This document shows, one piece after another, positions 59,355 to 64,000 of a stretch of DNA of 64,000 nucleotides. Positions within the stretch are counted from its first letter, which is position 1; every line of letters starts with the position of its first letter. The translations under genes were made by a program, and so were the position numbers. Location: positions 1 through 64,000 of the forward strand of contig NZ_CAMGYZ010000017.1 in NCBI RefSeq assembly GCF_946151055.1. Direction: 5' to 3'. Under the pieces are notes generated by a model. That model saw only the letters and a list, made by a program, of their open reading frames with translations, had not been told where the DNA came from and ran no database searches. The stretch comes from Bacillus sp. Marseille-Q3570. Its GTDB lineage: Bacteria > Bacillota > Bacilli > Bacillales > Fictibacillaceae.

Positions 59355-61724
59355 ATGACGGTTGGAATGAATCGTAAGAAATTTATCATCAACGGCAAAG
59401 AAGAATTCCTATATGGTGGAGAATTACATTACTATCGCGTGCCAAAAAGTGAATGGAAAGATCGACTGAAAAAGTTGAAGGAAGCAGGCTGCAACCTCGT
59501 CAGTTCATACGTTCCATGGGTCTGGCATGAAATCGAAGAAGGTATTTATGACTTTACCGGTGAAACAAGAGGGGAAAGAGATTTGAAATCCTTCTTGGAG
59601 CTTGTGAAGGAGTTCGGACTTTATTGCATTGTACGGCCAGGTCCATATGTAATGGCAGAAGTCCGTTTTCATGGCGTTCCCGATTGGCTGTTGGAAACGT
59701 ATCCCGAAGTCCTTTCCCGCACACGTGAAGGGAACGAACATGGCACCCGGGTTGTTTCATACAGGCATCCGGTGTTTTTGGAAAAGACGAAAAAATGGTA
59801 TGACGCAGTGAATGAACTGATCGCCCCGCAGCAAATCGGACAAGGCGGACCGATCATCATGTATCAGTTATGCAATGAAATCGGGATGTTCCATTGGATC
59901 AGCAATACATCCGATTATAATCCGGATACACTTGAAAAATTCAAGGACTACCTCGAAGACAAATACAGTACGATTGAACGGTTCAACGAACAGTATCAAA
60001 TCAAAGAGAAATCCTTCACTAGTTTTCTGGAAGCTTATAAGAAGGGCCTGCCTGAAGAATATCCTTCTTTCCATTATGAGTGGGGGGAATTCAGAAGAGA
60101 ATACATCAAGGATTATACGGGTGACCTGCGTCAATTTGCGAAAGAATCAGGGATTACCGTTCCGTTTATCATCAATGTACATGGGTTCACGGATTTTTCA
60201 ATCTACAGCAGAGGAATCCATTATCCAATCGGGTTATCCCAGCTTTACCGCACAGCCGAATTCGATGATGTTGTCATTGCAGGGGACTTTTATCCAGGCA
60301 GGATCGGCTATGACAATTACCATGATCTTGTGATGTCCACGACCTTCACTAGAGCGATTTCACAGGCGGATCAGCCTGTTTTCTCAGCAGAATTCCAGTC
60401 AGGTCGATTGGCGGACCGGCCCAGGCTTTACCCGCAAGATCTGGATTTGAATACGCGTACGTGTGTCGCGCACGGGATGAATGCCCTGAATTATTACATG
60501 TTCGTCGCAGGAGAAAACTTTGAAAATATCGGACTGTTCGGCAGACGACATGAATGGCAAGCGCCGATCGATTCAAAAGGCGAATTACGCCCTAACTACC
60601 AAAAAGCCCGACATCTAGGTGCCCTTTTCCAAACAGTCGGTAAGAGATTGATAAATTCAGAGAAAAAAATACATACCTACGTCGGCTTCAATCCAGATGA
60701 TTATATGACAGAAGTGGTGGAGGAACGAGATCGGGGGCTGCTAGCTGATTCTACCGGAAAGCGCGACCATTTTGCCTATGATGGAATCCTCCGTTTGTTG
60801 GTAAGCGCAAACATCCACTTTGAAGCTATTGATCTTTTAAAAGAGATTTCTGTTGAATCCGTCCCTTCCTTATGGATATTCTCAGCCAAAAGAATGGATG
60901 AAAAGCTCCAAAGCCGTCTTGCGGAATATGTAAAACAAGGTGGGAAGCTCATCATCTATCCCGAACTCCCGACAATGGATCTATCAGGGAACCCTTGTCA
61001 TATCCTTGTCGATGAGCTAGACCTGGGTGAATGGGAAGTTGTTGGCGGTACGGACTATGTGGATGTGCTCAATACGGACTCCGTCAATATCAAACAGCGT
61101 CTGCGATTCACTCGATTCGATGGAGAGCCGATCGCCACATTTACCCGTACCGGAGAAAATGAAGTTGCAGCATATAAGAAGCCTTGTGACAAAGGTGAAA
61201 TCCTTGTGTTAGGAATTGCCATGGGTCATGATTACAACTATCAATTGGATGTCATCAAGGAACTTGCGGACAAGATGGGGATCACGGGGCATTTACAGGC
61301 GACGAATCCTGATCTGTCACTCGTCGAACGCAAGAATGGAGAAGAATCATTCATGTTTGTCAGCAACTATGATGAAATCGAACAAAAGGCTGCCATCTAT
61401 GAAAAGGGGCAACCCCTGTTTGATGGTGAAGAGGTTGTTTTACCGCCAAGATCCTCAGCGATCTATATCCGAAACTTTGACATTACCGAGGGATTGTCAA
61501 TCGAGTTTTTGACAGTCGAATTGACTGGTTTAGTTGTAGAGGACGATCACGTTGAAATGACACTACATCCAATCGGTCCAAAAGGCTCGCTTAAATTAAG
61601 GTGTAAGCGTGGATGGGTTGCAGAAAAGGATGCTTCAACTGATGATGAGTCGATTATATTCAAGGATATCGGTGAACCGAAGACAGTCGTGATAAAAAGA
61701 TTGAGAGAGCCGGTTACTGGTTGA
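59355..61724 (+). CDS. GH35-type beta-galactosidase, cytosolic
   Basis: A 789-residue glycoside hydrolase without signal peptide. The N-terminal TIM barrel has GELHYYRVPKSEWKDRLKKLKEAGCNLVSSYVPWVWHEIEEG and GLYCIVRPGPYVMAEVRFHGVPDWLL, the GH35 pattern. The acid/base is Glu175 in YQLCNEIG and the likely nucleophile Glu346 in VFSAEFQSG. C-terminal beta domains follow from about 430. GH35 enzymes remove terminal beta-galactose; the QLCNEIG in place of the usual QxENEYG marks a divergent subgroup, so the substrate may differ. AAGGAGG precedes ATG 59355. Confidence 0.86.
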   Translation: MTVGMNRKKFIINGKEEFLYGGELHYYRVPKSEWKDRLKKLKEAGCNLVSSYVPWVWHEIEEGIYDFTGETRGERDLKSFLELVKEFGLYCIVRPGPYVMAEVRFHGVPDWLLETYPEVLSRTREGNEHGTRVVSYRHPVFLEKTKKWYDAVNELIAPQQIGQGGPIIMYQLCNEIGMFHWISNTSDYNPDTLEKFKDYLEDKYSTIERFNEQYQIKEKSFTSFLEAYKKGLPEEYPSFHYEWGEFRREYIKDYTGDLRQFAKESGITVPFIINVHGFTDFSIYSRGIHYPIGLSQLYRTAEFDDVVIAGDFYPGRIGYDNYHDLVMSTTFTRAISQADQPVFSAEFQSGRLADRPRLYPQDLDLNTRTCVAHGMNALNYYMFVAGENFENIGLFGRRHEWQAPIDSKGELRPNYQKARHLGALFQTVGKRLINSEKKIHTYVGFNPDDYMTEVVEERDRGLLADSTGKRDHFAYDGILRLLVSANIHFEAIDLLKEISVESVPSLWIFSAKRMDEKLQSRLAEYVKQGGKLIIYPELPTMDLSGNPCHILVDELDLGEWEVVGGTDYVDVLNTDSVNIKQRLRFTRFDGEPIATFTRTGENEVAAYKKPCDKGEILVLGIAMGHDYNYQLDVIKELADKMGITGHLQATNPDLSLVERKNGEESFMFVSNYDEIEQKAAIYEKGQPLFDGEEVVLPPRSSAIYIRNFDITEGLSIEFLTVELTGLVVEDDHVEMTLHPIGPKGSLKLRCKRGWVAEKDASTDDESIIFKDIGEPKTVVIKRLREPVTG

Positions 61725-61786
61725 AGCGGATGCTGGTCGCAAAAATCACAGAGCTGGCTAAAAACAATAATGGAGCGGATTGACTT

Positions 61787-62425
61787 ATGAAAGGTACAGG
61801 TTTCAAGGGGAAGTTGTTTGTATTATTTGAATGGATCACCAGGATCGCTTATGTCAACGTATTGTGGATCGGGTTTTCCTTACTTGGTGTGATGTTGTTC
61901 GGTCTTTTCCCGGCAACATCTGCCATGTTTGCGTTAATCCGGCGCTGGGTGCGCGGAGAAGATGATTTTTCAGTATTTCGGCTGTTTTGGAGTACGTATA
62001 AAAGTGACTTCGGAAAGGCCAATGCGTTCGGATGGATCATGACAGGCCTTGGGATTGTCTTGTATTTGGATTACCTATTCTTCACGTCCTCAGGGTCTAC
62101 ACTTTTTTTTCTTTTGAAATCCTTCACAATCATGCTTTTATTCGTGTATGTCCTGATTCTTGCATTGATTTTCCCAGTGTTCGTCCATTACAAATTAACC
62201 CTTTTCCACCTGTTCCGGAATACGATATTCATCGCAATGTTACATCCTTTTAAGAGTTTAGTGGCAATTTTGGGGATCGTGTCCATTAGTTTCATCATGT
62301 TCCTTGTACCGACCCTGATTCCGTTTTTCGGTGGAAGTGTGATTGCCCTATACGTGACCTGGATTGCACAAAAGATGTTTATGAAAATAGATGAAAAGCA
62401 ACAGGAAGGTTTGAAAAATGGATAG
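61787..62425 (+). CDS. DUF624 membrane protein (YesL type)
   Basis: A 212-residue integral membrane protein with about five helices. The DUF624 start is visible: FEWITRIAYVNVLWIGFSLLGVMLFGLFPATSAMFALIRRWVRGEDDFSVFRLFWSTYKSDF. In B. subtilis the homologue YesL sits in the rhamnogalacturonan gene cluster, and the family regularly accompanies sugar ABC transporters. Function is unknown. Start ATG 61787 follows GGAGCGGATTGACTT. It lies between the two GH35 genes. Confidence 0.9.
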   Translation: MKGTGFKGKLFVLFEWITRIAYVNVLWIGFSLLGVMLFGLFPATSAMFALIRRWVRGEDDFSVFRLFWSTYKSDFGKANAFGWIMTGLGIVLYLDYLFFTSSGSTLFFLLKSFTIMLLFVYVLILALIFPVFVHYKLTLFHLFRNTIFIAMLHPFKSLVAILGIVSISFIMFLVPTLIPFFGGSVIALYVTWIAQKMFMKIDEKQQEGLKNG

Positions 62426-62478
62426 CAAGCAAGCTATTTTCGCTTTCTGCGGAAACGATATAACAGGAGGGAAGTAAA

Positions 62479-64000
62479 ATGATTGAAATCAAAAACAAGC
62501 AAATCCTCATAGATGGTGAACCTCAAATCCTGATGTGCGGTGAAATTCATTATTACCGCCTGGAACCAGAGGAATGGCAGGATCGTCTTGATAAGTTGAA
62601 AGCTTCTGGCTGTAATGCAGTTGCATCTTACGTCCCCTGGCTTTGTCATGAACCGGTCGAAGGCGAGGTTGATCTCGAGGGGAAATCACGCCCTGAACTT
62701 GATCTGACGGGCTTCATCGATTTATGCGCAAAGAATGATCTTTACTTTTTTGTCCGACCTGGGCCGTTCATCATGGCGGAAATGAAAAATGAAGGAATTC
62801 CTCACTGGGTAATAGAGAAACACCCTGAAATCGTTCCGATCACCTGGGATGGAAAAATGGTATCGGCCAAGACACTAGATTATCTTGCGCCATCATTTTT
62901 AGAAGAAACCCGCAAATGGTATGGAGCTGTTATGGACGTCATTGCCCCACGGTTGCATGCAAATGGCGGAAACATCATCGGGGTACAGCTCGATAATGAG
63001 ATCGGGATGCTCTCATGGGTCAGCAACAGTCCGGATCTCACCGATCATGTGCTGGATGACTTTTCAAACTGGCTGCATGAACGGTATCAGCCTGAAGAGT
63101 TGAAACGCCGTTATCCGTTTGAAATGGATAATGAGGTGATCCGGAATGATTCGATCCGATCGCCGAAGGAAGACTATACGCCTGCCCTCCATCATGATCT
63201 CGGCTATTATATGAGGTACCGTTTTGCCAAATATGTTGCAATACTTCGCACTTATGCAGAAGAGTTTGGTGTAAAAGATGTTCCGTTTGTCATCAATATC
63301 CATGGTACAGGCGGCGGACGTGCTTTGACCTACCCGATCGGAATCAGCCAACTCTATGAATCTTATACCCAAGCACCAGGCTACATTTCTGGTTCAGATA
63401 TCTATTTCGGGGATTTGGATATGAGCACGTTCCAGGACCTTTATCTGATCAATGGTTTCATGGATGCTGTCCACAATCCAGATCAACCACTGACATCGGT
63501 GGAGTTCAATTGCGGAGATGGGAACTTCGGAGAGACGCTGAGCAGCCGGTACGATCCATCAGCAGCAGATTTCAAGGTACGGATGTGCATCGCGCAAGGG
63601 AACAGGATGATCAACTATTATCTGTTCACGGGTGGACGGAACTACCGTCTTGACGAGAAATATGATGATGGCAATGATCGGATCGCTCATACTGGAGAAC
63701 GGCATGGTTTCGCGGCGCCTGTCAGTCCTGAAGGGGAGTTGAATTATACGTTTCCAAGGATGGCTCGAGCCACAAAGACCGTGATGGCAGTCGCGGATAA
63801 GCTTGCCATTATGGAAGAGGAACATGATGATGTTTCTTTTGCCTTCATTCCGGATTATTTCATGACAGAATCACGTTATCCTGCGAGCGAAAAGATGAAG
63901 GAGATGTATCAGAACATTGAAGCCAATCGTGCGCCTGCCGCATGGGACAATATGGCCCGTGCAATGCTTCTGTCTGGTTATCGCTTCGGTTCTGTCGATA
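62479..64000 (+). CDS. Second GH35-type beta-galactosidase, cut by the window end
   Basis: An open frame from ATG 62479 (after AACAGGAGGGAAG) runs off the right edge after 507 codons. It opens MIEIKNKQILIDGEPQIL and has the GH35 pattern GEIHYYRLEPEEWQDRLDKLKASGCN, SYVPWLCHEPVEGEVDLEG and YFFVRPGPFIMAEMKNEGIPHWV. The acid/base is Glu174 in VQLDNEIG and the likely nucleophile Glu342 in TSVEFNCG. It is homologous to the 59355 gene but clearly diverged, so the two probably act on different linkages or chain positions of the same glycan. No signal peptide. Confidence 0.88.
   Translation, partial: MIEIKNKQILIDGEPQILMCGEIHYYRLEPEEWQDRLDKLKASGCNAVASYVPWLCHEPVEGEVDLEGKSRPELDLTGFIDLCAKNDLYFFVRPGPFIMAEMKNEGIPHWVIEKHPEIVPITWDGKMVSAKTLDYLAPSFLEETRKWYGAVMDVIAPRLHANGGNIIGVQLDNEIGMLSWVSNSPDLTDHVLDDFSNWLHERYQPEELKRRYPFEMDNEVIRNDSIRSPKEDYTPALHHDLGYYMRYRFAKYVAILRTYAEEFGVKDVPFVINIHGTGGGRALTYPIGISQLYESYTQAPGYISGSDIYFGDLDMSTFQDLYLINGFMDAVHNPDQPLTSVEFNCGDGNFGETLSSRYDPSAADFKVRMCIAQGNRMINYYLFTGGRNYRLDEKYDDGNDRIAHTGERHGFAAPVSPEGELNYTFPRMARATKTVMAVADKLAIMEEEHDDVSFAFIPDYFMTESRYPASEKMKEMYQNIEANRAPAAWDNMARAMLLSGYRFGSVD

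Overview
The window is chromosomal DNA of a moderately low-GC, spore-forming member of the Bacillaceae. The evidence is the order cggR-gapA-pgk-tpiA-gpmI-eno, then secG, est, rnr, smpB and ssrA, together with an H-type small acid-soluble spore protein gene behind a forespore-type promoter, an S-box leader, strong AGGAGG ribosome sites and frequent TTG/GTG starts. I did not assign a genus.

Layout. 1-3.5 kb: a frameshifted AEC-family transporter, rpoN (sigma-54) and a small glutaredoxin-like gene. 3.5-11.1 kb: the glycolytic operon behind a well-conserved double CggR operator. 11.2-17.9 kb: uvsE, secG, two tandem carboxylesterase-type hydrolases, RNase R and SmpB. 17.9-19.2 kb: a tmRNA gene whose T-loop is split by a group I intron, with a LAGLIDADG endonuclease gene just downstream on the other strand. 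The intron itself carries a dispersed repeat that also lies between pgk and tpiA. 19.4-36.7 kb: assorted single genes (OFA and POT transporters, a secreted SGNH hydrolase, Usp, SspH, a phosphodiesterase, an EEP-family enzyme, DUF2935, a 648-residue aconitase-type protein with a small Cys4 protein, a nucleoside hydrolase, a lipase, a nuclease, an SDR). 36.9-42.5 kb: a SAM-riboswitch-controlled methionine operon (yitJ-like and metH, minus strand). 43.6-64 kb: a large carbohydrate locus.

The carbohydrate locus is the most unusual part. It holds two solute-binding proteins (one a 1012-residue fusion with beta-sandwich domains), two permease pairs, a signal-peptide/NHL/TPR-like/Yip1-type membrane protein and a membrane-anchored DUF5696 protein. 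Downstream lie a Gfo/Idh/MocA oxidoreductase, a sugar-phosphate isomerase-like protein, a DUF624 protein and two GH35-type glycosidases, the second cut by the window end. No ABC ATPase or regulator is present. Three similar palindromes centred on AACGTT or TACGTT mark two likely control points for a LacI-family repressor encoded elsewhere.

Intergenic DNA is packed with dispersed and tandem repeats of at least eight sequence families. Several unrelated arrays share a period of about 52 bp, and two others a period of about 21 bp. One MITE-like element is inserted in another repeat, and the second copy of that repeat lacks it.
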